Origin: Paraburkholderia rhynchosiae
GTDB lineage: Bacteria > Pseudomonadota > Gammaproteobacteria > Burkholderiales > Burkholderiaceae
NCBI RefSeq assembly: GCF_002879865.1
Contig: NZ_PNXY01000009.1
Coordinates: 1-64,000, forward strand
Direction: 5' to 3'
Length of the DNA: 64,000 bases
This document shows positions 44,663-54,058 of the stretch, piece by piece. A model generated the notes under the pieces. That model searched no databases. It was not told where the DNA came from and saw nothing but the letters and a program-made list of their open reading frames with translations. Numbering within the stretch: the stretch's first letter is position 1; every line of letters starts with the position of its first letter. The translations under genes were made by a program, and so were the position numbers.

Positions 44663-44695
44663 AACCGCCGCGTGCCTCGCACCGGCGGTTTTTTT
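44663..44695 (+). terminator. Terminator after the ccs operon
   Basis: AACCGCCG(C)GTGC / GCACCGGCGGTT forms about 12 bp with one bulged C and a CTC loop, followed by seven T. It is a clear intrinsic terminator. Confidence 0.92.
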
Positions 44696-44820
44696 ATGGC
44701 TGGCGGAATATTTGCGCGTCGAATGTGTTCGTCATAAGAGTACGCATGGATGGCCCGACAAGCGATCATCACTATGGCCCCGTAAGATGGGTGAACCGAG
44801 GGCCGGCAAGGAGCAGCACG

Positions 44821-45816
44821 ATGTGGATCAAGCGAAGCGACAGAATTCAACTCACCGGCGATGACATCGCGCGCAGCGAAATCACGCCGCAGCACATTTT
44901 CCAGAACCGGCGGCGCGTGTTGCAGGCGGCTGGCGCGATGGCGCTCGGTAGTCTGATCGGCGTGAATGACGAGGCGCTGGCAGCCTATGCGTCACCCGAC
45001 CCGAAGGCGCAGAAACTGGCGGCGAAAACCGACGCGAAGTTCGTCACGCTCGACAAGATCACGCCGTTCAAAGACATCACCACGTACAACAACTACTACG
45101 AGTTCGGCACCGACAAATCCGATCCGGCGCATAACGCGGGGACACTGCGTGCGCATCCCTGGAAGGTGAGCGTCGAAGGTGAAATCAGGAACCCAAAAGT
45201 CTACGACATCGACGAATTGCTGAAACTCGCGCCGCTCGAAGAGCGCGTGTACAGGCTGCGTTGCGTCGAAGGATGGTCGATGGTGATTCCGTGGATCGGC
45301 GTGCCGCTGTCCGTGCTGATCAAGCGCGTGCAGCCCACCGGCAACGCCAAATATGTGCAGTTCATCACGCTGGCCGACCCATCGCAGATGCCCGGACTGT
45401 CGACGCCGGTTCTCGACTGGCCGTACTCTGAAGGTCTGCGCATGGATGAGGCGATGAATCCGCTCACCTTGCTGACCATGGGCGTGTACGGTCAGGTGTT
45501 GCCCAACCAGAACGGCGCGCCGGTTCGCGTGGTGGTGCCGTGGAAATACGGCTTCAAAAGCGCCAAGTCGCTCGTGAAAATCCGCTTTGTCGACAAGCAG
45601 CCGCCGACGAGCTGGAACACCTATGCGTCGAGCGAATACGGTTTTTATTCGAACGTGAATCCGAATGTCGATCACCCGCGCTGGAGCCAGGCGACCGAGC
45701 GGCGCATTGGCGAAGACGGCTTTTTCACGCCGAAGCGCAAGACGTTGATGTTCAACGGCTATGGCGATCAGGTGGCGTCGCTGTATCAAGGCATGGACCT
45801 GAAGAAGAATTTCTGA
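44821..45816 (+). CDS. msrP: Periplasmic methionine sulfoxide reductase, molybdoenzyme subunit MsrP
   Basis: MsrP (YedY) is a Tat-exported molybdopterin enzyme that reduces methionine sulfoxide in periplasmic proteins. AAGGAG before ATG at 44821 gives 331 residues. The leader has a twin-arginine motif ([15 protein letters not shown], about 27-41). The molybdenum-ligating cysteine is in [14 protein letters not shown] (about 147). [24 protein letters not shown] sequence follows. The stop is five bases before msrQ, as expected for the MsrPQ pair. Confidence 0.95.
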   Translation: MWIKRSDRIQLTGDDIARSEITPQHIFQNRRRVLQAAGAMALGSLIGVNDEALAAYASPDPKAQKLAAKTDAKFVTLDKITPFKDITTYNNYYEFGTDKSDPAHNAGTLRAHPWKVSVEGEIRNPKVYDIDELLKLAPLEERVYRLRCVEGWSMVIPWIGVPLSVLIKRVQPTGNAKYVQFITLADPSQMPGLSTPVLDWPYSEGLRMDEAMNPLTLLTMGVYGQVLPNQNGAPVRVVVPWKYGFKSAKSLVKIRFVDKQPPTSWNTYASSEYGFYSNVNPNVDHPRWSQATERRIGEDGFFTPKRKTLMFNGYGDQVASLYQGMDLKKNF

Positions 45817-45821
45817 GCGAC

Positions 45822-46538
45822 ATGACGATGGCTTCCGATACTCAATCTGTCACTCACAGCGAGCGCAATGCGTCGCGACCGCAAGCACGTGTGGCGGCGT
45901 CGACAGCGGCGGCAAGGCGGCCCGCGGTGGGCGCGCGCTGGGTCGTGCCCGCGAAAATCGCCGTGTTTATTGCGGCGTGGTATCCGCTCGCGCGCATCGT
46001 GTTGTTCGGCGTGACCGACCGCCTCGGCGCGAACCCGATCGAGTTCATCACACGCTCCACGGGTCTGTGGACGCTTGTGTTTCTCTGCATCACATTGGCC
46101 GTGACGCCATTGCGCCGGCTCACGGGCGTTGCGGCATTCATGCGTTTTCGCCGCATGCTCGGGCTTTATGCGTTCTTCTACGCGACGCTGCATTTCACGA
46201 CGTATCTCTGGTTCGACAAATGGTTCGATGTGGCGGAGATCGTCAAGGACATCGGCAAGCGGCCGTTCATCACAGTCGGCTTTGCGGCGTTCGTGCTGCT
46301 GATCGCATTGGCCGCAACGTCGCCGCGCGCGATGGTGCGCAAGCTCGGCCGTCGCTGGCAGAGTTTGCATCGCGCGATTTATGTCATCGGCACGCTCGCG
46401 ATCCTGCATTTCTGGTGGATGAAGGCGGGCAAGCACGACCTGATCCTGCCGAAAATCTACGGCGCGATCATGGTGGCGCTGCTGGGTTGGCGTCTGATGG
46501 TGTGGCTACGCGAGCGGCGCAAGTTGAAGCCGCATTGA
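45822..46538 (+). CDS. msrQ: Haem-binding membrane subunit MsrQ
   Basis: MsrQ (YedZ) is a six-helix b-type haem protein that passes electrons from the respiratory chain to MsrP. ATG at 45822 gives 238 residues. A second in-frame ATG at 45828 is possible, and the ribosome site is weak (TGAGCG). Expected histidines lie in FFYATLHFTTYLWFDKW and WQSLHRAIYVIGTLAILHFW. A longer N-terminus of about 40 Ala/Arg-rich residues precedes the first helix. The operon ends at a bidirectional terminator. Confidence 0.92.
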   Translation: MTMASDTQSVTHSERNASRPQARVAASTAAARRPAVGARWVVPAKIAVFIAAWYPLARIVLFGVTDRLGANPIEFITRSTGLWTLVFLCITLAVTPLRRLTGVAAFMRFRRMLGLYAFFYATLHFTTYLWFDKWFDVAEIVKDIGKRPFITVGFAAFVLLIALAATSPRAMVRKLGRRWQSLHRAIYVIGTLAILHFWWMKAGKHDLILPKIYGAIMVALLGWRLMVWLRERRKLKPH

Positions 46539-46571
46539 CCGCGACTGCGGGCACGCGTAACCGCTAACGAA

Positions 46572-46600
46572 AAAGGCGATGCCGCAATGGCATCGCCTTT
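46572..46600. terminator. Bidirectional terminator between msrQ and lysA
   Basis: AAAGGCGATGCC, loop GCAAT, GGCATCGCCTTT forms a perfect 12-bp stem with A-rich left and T-rich right ends. It serves msrQ on the plus strand and lysA on the minus strand. Confidence 0.87.
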
Positions 46601-46633
46601 CTCTTTCTCTATGCAACGGATTGGTGACGCTGG

Positions 46634-47896
46634 TTACGCCGGCAAGATCGTTTCGCCTGCAAACAGTTGCGGGACTTCTTCCCGTGCGCGAACGACATGT
46701 GCTTGTGTACCATCAACCATCACCTCCGCTGCACGCGGGCGGGTGTTGTAGTTGGAACTCATCACGAAGCCATAGGCGCCCGCCGAACGGATCGCGAGCA
46801 GATCGCCCGGTCCGACCGACAGAAGCCGTTCGCGCCCGAGCCAGTCGCCGCTTTCGCAAACCGGCCCGACGACGTCATAAACATGCGCCGGCACTTCGCG
46901 CTTAACCACAGCGTCGATGGAGTGATACGCCTCGTACATCGCGGGGCGGGCAAGGTCGTTCATGGCTGCGTCGACGATCGCAAAGTTTTTTTCAGCGCCC
47001 GGCTTCAGGAACTCGACGCGCGTGAGCAGCACACCTGCATTGCCGACGAGCGAGCGGCCCGGCTCGAAATACACTTCGCGATGGCCGTGACCGCGCGCCT
47101 CGATGCGATCGAGCACGGTGCGCACGAACGCGCCGATCTCCGGCGGCGTTTCGTCGTCGTAGGTGATGCCGAGACCGCCGCCTACGTCGATGTGGCGGAT
47201 CGTCATGCCGTCGCGCTCGATCTGCTCTACCAGTTCGAGAAGCTTGTCCACCGCGTCGAGATAGGGCGCGACCTCGGTGATCTGCGAGCCGATATGGCAG
47301 TCGATACCGACCACCTCGAGATTCGCCATGGCTGCGGCTGCCTGATACGTGGCGCGCGCATCTTCGAACGCGACGCCGAACTTGTTCGACTTCAGCCCCG
47401 TGGAAATGTACGGATGCGTTTTCGCGTCGACGTCGGGATTCACGCGCAGCGAAACCGGTGCTTTCTTGTCCATTTCCCCGGCAACTGCGTTCAGGCGATC
47501 CAGTTCCGGAATCGATTCGACGTTGAAGCATTTGACGCCGGCCGCGAGCGCCTGGCGCATTTCGTTAGCATGTTTGCCGACGCCGGAAAACACGGTGTTT
47601 TCCGCTTTGCCGCCGGCTGCAAGCACGCGAGCCAGCTCGCCGCTCGACACGATGTCGAAGCCCGCGCCGAGACGCGCGAACACGTTCAGCACCGCGAGAT
47701 TGCTATTGGCCTTCACGGCCACGTGCACGCTCGCGCGGCGCCCAGCGCACGCACCCGCGTAGGCGTTCCACGCGTCGGTGAGCGCGGCGCGCGAATAGAC
47801 ATAAAGCGGCGTGCCGAACTGTTCGGCGAGTGAAACGGCGGACACGTCTTCGGCGTGAAGCACACCGTCGACGTAGTCAAATGCAGGTCGAGTCAT
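46634..47896 (-). CDS. lysA: Diaminopimelate decarboxylase
   Basis: LysA converts meso-diaminopimelate to lysine using PLP. The 420-residue protein has the PLP-lysine region VHVAVKANSNLAVL (about 57-70), the glycine loop HIDVGGGLGITY, FEPGRSLVGNAGVLL and the active-site cysteine segment CESGDWLGRERLL (about 346-358). The start ATG is at 47896. It lies nine bases downstream of the small lipoprotein gene lptM, so the two form an operon, an arrangement also seen in Pseudomonas. Confidence 0.96.
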   Translation of the reverse strand: MTRPAFDYVDGVLHAEDVSAVSLAEQFGTPLYVYSRAALTDAWNAYAGACAGRRASVHVAVKANSNLAVLNVFARLGAGFDIVSSGELARVLAAGGKAENTVFSGVGKHANEMRQALAAGVKCFNVESIPELDRLNAVAGEMDKKAPVSLRVNPDVDAKTHPYISTGLKSNKFGVAFEDARATYQAAAAMANLEVVGIDCHIGSQITEVAPYLDAVDKLLELVEQIERDGMTIRHIDVGGGLGITYDDETPPEIGAFVRTVLDRIEARGHGHREVYFEPGRSLVGNAGVLLTRVEFLKPGAEKNFAIVDAAMNDLARPAMYEAYHSIDAVVKREVPAHVYDVVGPVCESGDWLGRERLLSVGPGDLLAIRSAGAYGFVMSSNYNTRPRAAEVMVDGTQAHVVRAREEVPQLFAGETILPA

Positions 47897-47905
47897 GCGA
47901 GAGTC

Positions 47906-48262
47906 TTATTGAGCGGGAGTGGCGGCGGAAGCGGGCTGCGGAGCCGAAGTTGCAGATGCGGCGGAAGCGGAAGACCCCGAGAGTGCGCTTGCGGGCGCGA
48001 GCGAAAGCGGCGTGCCCGACGTATCGGGAATGGAGCTTGTGTCCGATGCGGTTTCAGCACCGGGTTTCACTTCATCAGGCGACGGCGGCTGCGTGCGGTC
48101 GATCGGCTTGGCCGGCAATGGCGGCACGGTGGGCAAATAGAGCGAACCGCGTTGCCCGCAACCGGTAAGCGAACCACCGAGCGCACAACCTGCGAGAATG
48201 GCTAAACCCGCTACAATCGCGCGGCCGGGCGCCGCCGCGCGCATCCGAGATACGACTCGCAT
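47906..48262 (-). CDS. lptM: LptM-like small lipoprotein
   Basis: LptM (YifL/LppL) is a small outer-membrane lipoprotein that promotes LptD maturation in E. coli. This 118-residue protein has a signal peptide and the family segment LTGCGQRGSLYLP (lipobox Cys about 35). It is followed by a low-complexity Pro/Ser/Ala tail with no predicted fold. A second canonical lipobox, ILAGC (Cys about 26), lies nine residues earlier. AGGGA upstream supports the ATG at 48262; an internal ATG at 48244 is possible. It is the first gene of the lptM-lysA operon, divergent from cyaY. Confidence 0.85.
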   Translation of the reverse strand: MRVVSRMRAAAPGRAIVAGLAILAGCALGGSLTGCGQRGSLYLPTVPPLPAKPIDRTQPPSPDEVKPGAETASDTSSIPDTSGTPLSLAPASALSGSSASAASATSAPQPASAATPAQ

Positions 48263-48297
48263 GACTGTCCCTGAATGAATAATCGATGGAGTTTAGC

Positions 48298-48615
48298 ATG
48301 CCCGATAGTGATTACCTGACCCGCGCGGAAGCCGCGCTAGCCGCCATCGAACGCGCGCTGGACGAGACCGACGCCGACATTGAACTGGAGCGCAGCGGCA
48401 ATGTGCTGACCCTCGAGTTTGCGAATCGCTCGAAGATTATCGTCAATCTTCAGCCGCCCATGAGCGAGATCTGGATCGCCGCGAAAGCGGGCGGTTTTCA
48501 CTTCCGTTTCGTCGATGGCGAGTGGCGCGATACGCGCAGCGGCAAGGAGTTTTTCGCGGAGCTATCGGAGTACGCGACGCAACAGGCTGGCGAGCCCGTG
48601 CGCTTCGAAGCGTGA
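48298..48615 (+). CDS. cyaY: Iron-sulfur cluster assembly protein CyaY (frataxin)
   Basis: CyaY is the bacterial frataxin, an iron-binding modulator of IscS. ATG at 48298, six bases after GGAG, gives 105 residues starting [17 protein letters not shown]. The in-frame ATG at 48286 overlaps the ribosome site. The acidic first helix ([10 protein letters not shown]) and the beta-sheet core [20 protein letters not shown] followed by [15 protein letters not shown] are conserved. It is divergent from lptM with a 35-bp spacer, and its transcript ends at the hairpin at 48668. Confidence 0.95.
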   Translation: MPDSDYLTRAEAALAAIERALDETDADIELERSGNVLTLEFANRSKIIVNLQPPMSEIWIAAKAGGFHFRFVDGEWRDTRSGKEFFAELSEYATQQAGEPVRFEA

Positions 48616-48667
48616 ACGCAGCGCTCGAACGAACGGTATAGCGGCTCCAGTCTGAGAGGGTCGAAAA

Positions 48668-48704
48668 AAAAGCCGCCGCGCAAACTCTGCGCGGCGGCTT
48701 TTCT
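48668..48704. terminator. Bidirectional terminator between cyaY and mrcA
   Basis: AAAAGCCGCCGCGCA, loop AACTC, TGCGCGGCGGCTTTT is a perfect 15-bp stem with A and T flanks on both sides. It fits the convergent cyaY (plus) and mrcA (minus). Confidence 0.93.
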
Positions 48705-48727
48705 ACTGATACTACGCAAGCGTAGCC

Positions 48728-51121
48728 TCAGTGCCCGCGGAACAGATTCATGATGTCCTGTTTTTCCTGCTCGCCGACCTGTCCCGGCGCGGCCGACGCG
48801 CCGCTCGCCTCGTCGAGTGCCGCCTGGCTGATGCCGACCGTCGCGACAAAACCGTGGCCGGGCGTGAACTCGTCGAAATACACTTCTGAGCCGAGTTCGA
48901 CCACGCCGTCGGGCATTGGCATCTTGTAGTCCGGCACGCCCTTGAGCGCGCGTCCCATGTACTCAATCCACACCGGCAACGCGAGGCCGCCGCCGGTTTC
49001 CTTGTCGCCGAGACTGCGCGGGTTGTCGTAGCCGATCCACGCGATCGCGGTGAGCGTGTGCTGATAGCCGGCGAACCAGGCGTCGCGCGAATCGTTCGTC
49101 GTGCCGGTCTTGCCGCCGAGGTCCGTGCGCTTCAATGAGTTCGACTTCGCGCCCGTGCCGCGTTGCGCGACGCTTTGCAGCAGGCTGTTCATCACATAGG
49201 CATTGCGCGGTTCGATTGCGTGCGGCGCGCTTTGCTCGGCGACGAGCGGCTGCGCATGTGCAACCACGACGCCGCGCGGATCGGTCACTTCCGCAATCAG
49301 ATACGGGTTGATTCGATAGCCGCCATTCGCGAACACGGAGAATGCGCCCGCCATCTGCAACGGCGTGACGAGGCCCGCGCCAAGAGCCATCGGCAGATAA
49401 GCCGGATGACGTTCAGCGTCGAAGCCGAAGCGCGTGATGTACTGCTGCGCGTACTTCGTGCCGATGTGGTTCAGGATACGAATCGACACCAGGTTTTTCG
49501 ACTTCTGCAACGCGGTGCGCATGGTCATCGGGCCGTCGAAACCGCCACCATAATTCTTCGGCTCCCACGCCTGGCCGCCGGTCTCCGCGGCGCTGAAAAA
49601 GAGTGGTGCGTCGTTGATCACGGTTGCGGGTCCAAGTCCCTTTTCAAGCGACGCGGAATAAATGAACGGCTTGAAACTCGAGCCCGGCTGACGCCATGCC
49701 TGAGTCACGTGGTTGAACTTGTTCTTGTTGAAGTCGAAACCGCCGACGAGCGCGCGAATCGCGCCGTCCTGCGGCACGACTGAAACGAACGCACCTTCCA
49801 CTTGCGGCAACTGCGTGATCGCCCAATCTCCGTCATCGTTCTTGACGAGCCGGATGATCGCGCCGGGCCGCAGACGCTGATTCGGCTGGGCACGCGCGCT
49901 CAACGCCGATTGCGCAAAGCGCAGACCGTCGCCCTGAATGGTCGCTACGTTCCCGTCGATAAACGCGGCCTTCACCTGCTTGGGACTCGCGGCCGTCACA
50001 ACCGCCGCAATGATTTCGCCGTTATCCGGATGTTCCAGCAACGCGTCGTCGATGGCCTGCTCGCGGTCGTCCGCGTCGGACGGCAGTTCGATGAACGCTT
50101 CCGGGCCGCGATAGCCGTGGCGCCGTTCGTAGTCCATCAGGCCTTTACGCAATGCGCGATACGCGACGTCCTGATCCGCCGAGTCGATCGTCGTCACTAC
50201 GTTGAGGCCGCGCGTGTACGCTTCTTCGCGGTATTGCGCGTACATCATCTGCCGCACCATTTCCGCCACATACTCGGCGTGCACGCTGAATTCCTTGCCG
50301 GCGCCCTTCACCACGAGCGCCTGACGGCTCGCTTCGTCGTACTGCTGCTGGTTGATGTAATGCAGCTCGTACATGCGTTGCAGGATGTACTCCTGGCGTA
50401 CCTTCGCGCGCTTCGGATTCACCACGGGGTTATACGCGGACGGCGCCTTCGGCAAGCCGGCCAGCATTGCAGACTCCGCGAGCGTCAGGTCCTTGAGGTC
50501 CTTGCCGAAGTACACCCGCGCCGCGCTCGCGAAACCGTAAGCGCGTTGACCCAGATAGATCTGATTCATGTACACCTCGAGAATCTGGTCTTTCGTGAGC
50601 TTGGACTCGATCTTGTACGCGAGCAGCATTTCGTAAATTTTGCGCGTGTAGGTCTTCTCGCTGGAGAGAAAGAAGTTGCGCGCCACCTGCATCGTGATGG
50701 TGCTCGCACCTTGGGTTGCATGACCATTGGTCAGCGCGACGATGCCGGCGCGTGCGATGCCCGTCAAGTCAACACCGCCGTGGTCGTAGAAGCGCGCGTC
50801 CTCGATTGCCAGCACGGCTTTCTTCAGACTGTCGGGCACGTCCTGAATGCGAACGATGTCACGCCGCTCTTCGCCGAACTCGCCGATCAGCACATGGTCG
50901 GCGGTATAGATGCGCAGCGGCACCTTCGGCCGGTAGTCAGTGAGTGCGTCGAGCGAGGGCAGGTTGGGCGTGGCGACGACGAGCGCATAGCCGAGCACCA
51001 GCAGCACGCACGCAATGCCCGCAACGATCAACCCGAAAAAGCCGAGCAGGAGCTTGAGCCACAACGGGCGTTTGCGCTTCGGCGGCGGGGGCGGGACAGA
51101 CGTGGGAGACGTGGATTGCAT
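48728..51121 (-). CDS. mrcA: Penicillin-binding protein 1A
   Basis: This bifunctional class A PBP polymerises and crosslinks peptidoglycan. The 797-residue protein has a proline-rich cytoplasmic start, one membrane anchor (about 23-46), a GT51 domain with EDARFYDHGGVD (catalytic Glu near 105) and GASTITMQVARN, an OB-like insert, and a transpeptidase domain with SSFK (near 480), SKN (near 541) and KTGTT (near 671). The order mrcA, divergent pilM cluster, aroK, aroB is shared with many gammaproteobacteria. Confidence 0.96.
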   Translation of the reverse strand: MQSTSPTSVPPPPPKRKRPLWLKLLLGFFGLIVAGIACVLLVLGYALVVATPNLPSLDALTDYRPKVPLRIYTADHVLIGEFGEERRDIVRIQDVPDSLKKAVLAIEDARFYDHGGVDLTGIARAGIVALTNGHATQGASTITMQVARNFFLSSEKTYTRKIYEMLLAYKIESKLTKDQILEVYMNQIYLGQRAYGFASAARVYFGKDLKDLTLAESAMLAGLPKAPSAYNPVVNPKRAKVRQEYILQRMYELHYINQQQYDEASRQALVVKGAGKEFSVHAEYVAEMVRQMMYAQYREEAYTRGLNVVTTIDSADQDVAYRALRKGLMDYERRHGYRGPEAFIELPSDADDREQAIDDALLEHPDNGEIIAAVVTAASPKQVKAAFIDGNVATIQGDGLRFAQSALSARAQPNQRLRPGAIIRLVKNDDGDWAITQLPQVEGAFVSVVPQDGAIRALVGGFDFNKNKFNHVTQAWRQPGSSFKPFIYSASLEKGLGPATVINDAPLFFSAAETGGQAWEPKNYGGGFDGPMTMRTALQKSKNLVSIRILNHIGTKYAQQYITRFGFDAERHPAYLPMALGAGLVTPLQMAGAFSVFANGGYRINPYLIAEVTDPRGVVVAHAQPLVAEQSAPHAIEPRNAYVMNSLLQSVAQRGTGAKSNSLKRTDLGGKTGTTNDSRDAWFAGYQHTLTAIAWIGYDNPRSLGDKETGGGLALPVWIEYMGRALKGVPDYKMPMPDGVVELGSEVYFDEFTPGHGFVATVGISQAALDEASGASAAPGQVGEQEKQDIMNLFRGH

Positions 51122-51372
51122 ATAGGCACCAAAAAACAGTCCCGCGATTATAGCCGCCCAGCTTTTCAGCTTTCGGCATGCTTACCGACAGTTCTTTGCA
51201 AGCCTCGGCACGCGCGGAATGACTTCACTGTAACTGCTCCGATGGGCGCCAGGGCGAGCGCCGTGCAACGTTAGCCATTTGGCTGAGTGTCGCTCGGCGG
51301 CGCGCTTACGCACAATTCTTCCTCGTTACTCGCGTTCGAATGGTTCGCCGCGTGAGTCTCAAGGAGGGCGTG
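51122..51372. other. Divergent mrcA-pilM intergenic region
   Basis: This 251-bp gap carries the starts of mrcA (minus) and pilM (plus). The AAGGAGGG ribosome site of pilM (51361-51368) is strong. No promoter pair stands out, and no inverted repeat, gene or RNA was recognised. An open frame entering it from the left is antisense to mrcA. Confidence 0.35.
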
Positions 51373-52365
51373 ATGACGTTAAGAAATTCATGGCTTGAAG
51401 CCGTGCAAGCAGGTGCGCAGCGCTTCGCTGCCGGTATCGATGTCGGTTCACAAGATGTGCGGCTCGTCGTGGTGAGTCGGCGTGCGCGCGCATGTGCTTC
51501 GCTGCAGATCGAATATGTGAGCACGGTGCCGCTGGCTCCGACTGCCATGGCCGGCACTGAAATCGCCGACCGCCATGCGGTCGCGCGAGCGTTGCGCGAC
51601 GCATTTGCCGGCATGCCGCATTCATGTGCCACGCAGGCATTGCGATGTGCGATGGCAGTGCCCGCGTCGGCTACGTTGACCACCACGGTGCCGCTTGCGC
51701 GGCTTGCGGCGCAAAGCGGTTGCGCTGAAGACGGCGGGCACGAACTGGCCGAACTCGAGCCGGCCGTAATGAGCGAGGTCGAGCGCATCGCGGGGCTCGA
51801 GCGGCACGCGCTGGCCGTCGACTGGTTCGTCGACGACAAGCCTTCGCCTGTGCGTTCCGTGACGATTGCCGCGACGGGTCGTCAGCATCTCGAAGCGCGG
51901 ATCGAATGTGCGGCGGCTGCCGGCATTTCGCTGACCGCCATCGACGGCGAGCCACACGCCGCTCTGGGTGCCATGCGTTACGCGGCGAGTCACGAACTCG
52001 ATCCGCACGAGCCGTATGTCGCGTTGTGGATCGGCGTGGACGGCGTGCACGGCTGGCGTCTCGTCGACGACAGCATCGCCGGTGAAATGCATTATCCCGC
52101 GCCCGAGCATGCCGATCTCGCCGACGCATTGCGCGATCTCGTGCATGGCCCGGTTCTCGACTGCGCACTGGTGAGCGGCGAAGTGGACTTACTCGACGGC
52201 GTCGGCTTTTCGATCGCCGATATCGCCGACGTTCTGGGCTGCACCGTCTTGCCGTTCGAATGTGCAGCGCTAGGCGGGTTCGCGCGCCAACTGAGCGATC
52301 CGTTGCTGCACGAACCGACCGGCGCGGTCGCGTTCGGACTTGCGCTGCGCGGGGTGTTCGAATGA
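51373..52365 (+). CDS. pilM: Type IV pilus assembly protein PilM
   Basis: PilM is an actin-like cytoplasmic protein that binds the PilN N-terminus beneath the pilus alignment complex. ATG at 51373 after AAGGAGGG gives 330 residues. The nucleotide-binding fold begins AAGIDVGSQDVRLVVVSR (about 19-36), and a second subdomain starts near EPYVALWIGVDGVHGW. Sequence conservation is moderate, closer to the compact ComA/HofM type than to long PilM. The stop overlaps pilN (ATGA), placing it first in a tightly packed pilMNOPQ operon. Confidence 0.85.
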   Translation: MTLRNSWLEAVQAGAQRFAAGIDVGSQDVRLVVVSRRARACASLQIEYVSTVPLAPTAMAGTEIADRHAVARALRDAFAGMPHSCATQALRCAMAVPASATLTTTVPLARLAAQSGCAEDGGHELAELEPAVMSEVERIAGLERHALAVDWFVDDKPSPVRSVTIAATGRQHLEARIECAAAAGISLTAIDGEPHAALGAMRYAASHELDPHEPYVALWIGVDGVHGWRLVDDSIAGEMHYPAPEHADLADALRDLVHGPVLDCALVSGEVDLLDGVGFSIADIADVLGCTVLPFECAALGGFARQLSDPLLHEPTGAVAFGLALRGVFE

Positions 52366-53102
52366 ACGCCGCGGTATTCGATGCAGCGCGCCTGAACACA
52401 GCGGCGCGTTCACCTGAGGCGCGCGACACGCGCCGGGCGCACGCCGTTCGCTCATTGAAGCGTTGGCTCGGCGGCTTCAATCTGCTGCCGTACAGGCAAC
52501 GCAACGCGCGGCTCGCGCGTCGGCGATGTCTGCTTGCATGGGGTGCCGCGGCGTTGGCCGGTTGTACAGCCGTTCTCGCGCTAGCCGGATATCAGGCGTT
52601 CGAGAAAGCGCGGATCGACGCGCAGCGCGCGTCGATCGAGCAATCGCTTGCACAACTCGCCCTCCCGCTGGCCGAGCGCGCCACATTGCTGCGGACGCGA
52701 GAGGAGCAGCGCGATGAAGCCGCGCGCGCAAAGCGTCTGTCGGAGCCGCTCACGTATTTGCGTGACCTGCTCGATGCACTGAGCTTCGAACCGGGCGACG
52801 GCGTGTTGCTACAGCAGCTTCGCCAGCGCGACCACGAGACGGAAATCGTGGCGACGTCCAGAGCGCATGTCGATTCCGCGCAGTGGCTCGAACGTCTCGG
52901 TGCGATTCGCGGCGTGAAGGGCGCGGAGATGAGCGAGTCGCATCGCTCGTCGCCGAACGGGAATGCCAGTGCGGCGAGCGCCGGCGCGATCGAGTTCGGC
53001 GCTCGCTTGCATTGGGACGACGCCGCCAGGAATACGGCGAAGGCGGCGGGCCTGGCGGCATCGTCGAATGCAAAGGCCGATCACATCGGAGGTTCAAAAT
53101 GA
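52362..53102 (+). CDS. pilN: Type IV pilus assembly protein PilN
   Basis: PilN is a bitopic inner-membrane protein of the alignment subcomplex. ATG at 52362 overlaps the pilM stop and gives 246 residues. The PilM-binding signature FNLLPYRQRNARLARR (about 39-54) comes before the single membrane span (about 57-77). It is followed by a coiled segment and a periplasmic ferredoxin-like part. An extra 38-residue N-terminal stretch before the signature is unusual. It overlaps pilO by four bases. Confidence 0.85.
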   Translation: MNAAVFDAARLNTAARSPEARDTRRAHAVRSLKRWLGGFNLLPYRQRNARLARRRCLLAWGAAALAGCTAVLALAGYQAFEKARIDAQRASIEQSLAQLALPLAERATLLRTREEQRDEAARAKRLSEPLTYLRDLLDALSFEPGDGVLLQQLRQRDHETEIVATSRAHVDSAQWLERLGAIRGVKGAEMSESHRSSPNGNASAASAGAIEFGARLHWDDAARNTAKAAGLAASSNAKADHIGGSK

Positions 53103-54058
53103 GTACGAGTTATGTCGAGTTCGGCGGCATGGAACGCGCTGGCTTGTCGCTGTCGCATTGGGTGAAACGTCTGCGCACGCCGCTTCATACGTGGAGCCCG
53201 CGTCGCCGCTGGGCGGTCGCGTTGCTAATTGCCGTCGCGGTGTTCGGCCTGGGCGCGCACGGATGGATTGTGGCGGACCTCGGCCGCGTCGAGGCGAGCC
53301 GTGCGGCGCTGGAGGCGAGCGCGCGGCATCTCGCGGATGCGAAGCGTGCGCTTGCGCAGTTGCCGTTGTTGCGCCGTGAAGCCGCCACGGCAACCACAAT
53401 GCCAAACACAGCCGCAACCCCTGCGACGGCTGCCGCTTCGCGCTCGCCAGCGCAGTGGACTTCGGCCGATGACGTGCGCGTCGTCTCCGAGCTTGCCGCG
53501 CAAAACGACGTCATGCTGCTCGCGATCGAACCCGGTGCCGCGAGCGGCGCAGGTGCCCAAAGCGAGCGTCCGCTCCAATTCGCCGTGCGTACCGACTTTA
53601 TCCACCTGATGGCGTTCCTGCGCGGACTGTCGGACCTGCCGGTGCTGATGATTCCCGTCGACGTCGCCATCAAGCGGGAAGGGGCGTCGCTCTCCGTTAG
53701 CGCGACGCTGCGCGTATACAGCGGCTTGCGCCCGCTGCCGGCGAGCCTCTCCGTGCAGGAGCTCGCCGACGCAAGCCTTGATTCGGATGACGAAGAAGAC
53801 GTCGTGTTCTTCGATCCGTTCTCGCCTGCGCAGATGCAAGCCGCAATCGACCCGCCGGGGCTTTCGCAAGTCCGACTGGTCGGATTGCTGCACGATCGCG
53901 CGCGCGGTCTCGCGTTGTTCGATACGCCGGACGGTGCGACGACCGTCGAGTCCGGACAGGAGATCGGCGGCGAGCGCGTGACGCTATTCGACACGTTCGG
54001 CATCACGCTGGCCAAAGGCGATGCAACGCGTACGCTCGCGCTCGCGGAGGCTTCCTGA
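53099..54058 (+). CDS. pilO: Fused PilO-PilP pilus alignment protein
   Basis: PilO pairs with PilN, and PilP links the pair to the PilQ secretin. This 319-residue frame looks like both in one. It has an N-terminal cytoplasmic part, a membrane span about 38-61, a coiled coil and PilO-like periplasmic domain to about 225. A C-terminal segment of about 81 residues (239-319) then carries the PilP-type beta domain: DPPGLSQVRLVGLLHDRARG, DTPDGATTVESGQEIGGERV. No separate pilP frame is present. ATGA and TGATG overlaps join it to pilN and pilQ. The PilP assignment rests on pattern and position. Confidence 0.75.
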   Translation: MSTSYVEFGGMERAGLSLSHWVKRLRTPLHTWSPRRRWAVALLIAVAVFGLGAHGWIVADLGRVEASRAALEASARHLADAKRALAQLPLLRREAATATTMPNTAATPATAAASRSPAQWTSADDVRVVSELAAQNDVMLLAIEPGAASGAGAQSERPLQFAVRTDFIHLMAFLRGLSDLPVLMIPVDVAIKREGASLSVSATLRVYSGLRPLPASLSVQELADASLDSDDEEDVVFFDPFSPAQMQAAIDPPGLSQVRLVGLLHDRARGLALFDTPDGATTVESGQEIGGERVTLFDTFGITLAKGDATRTLALAEAS

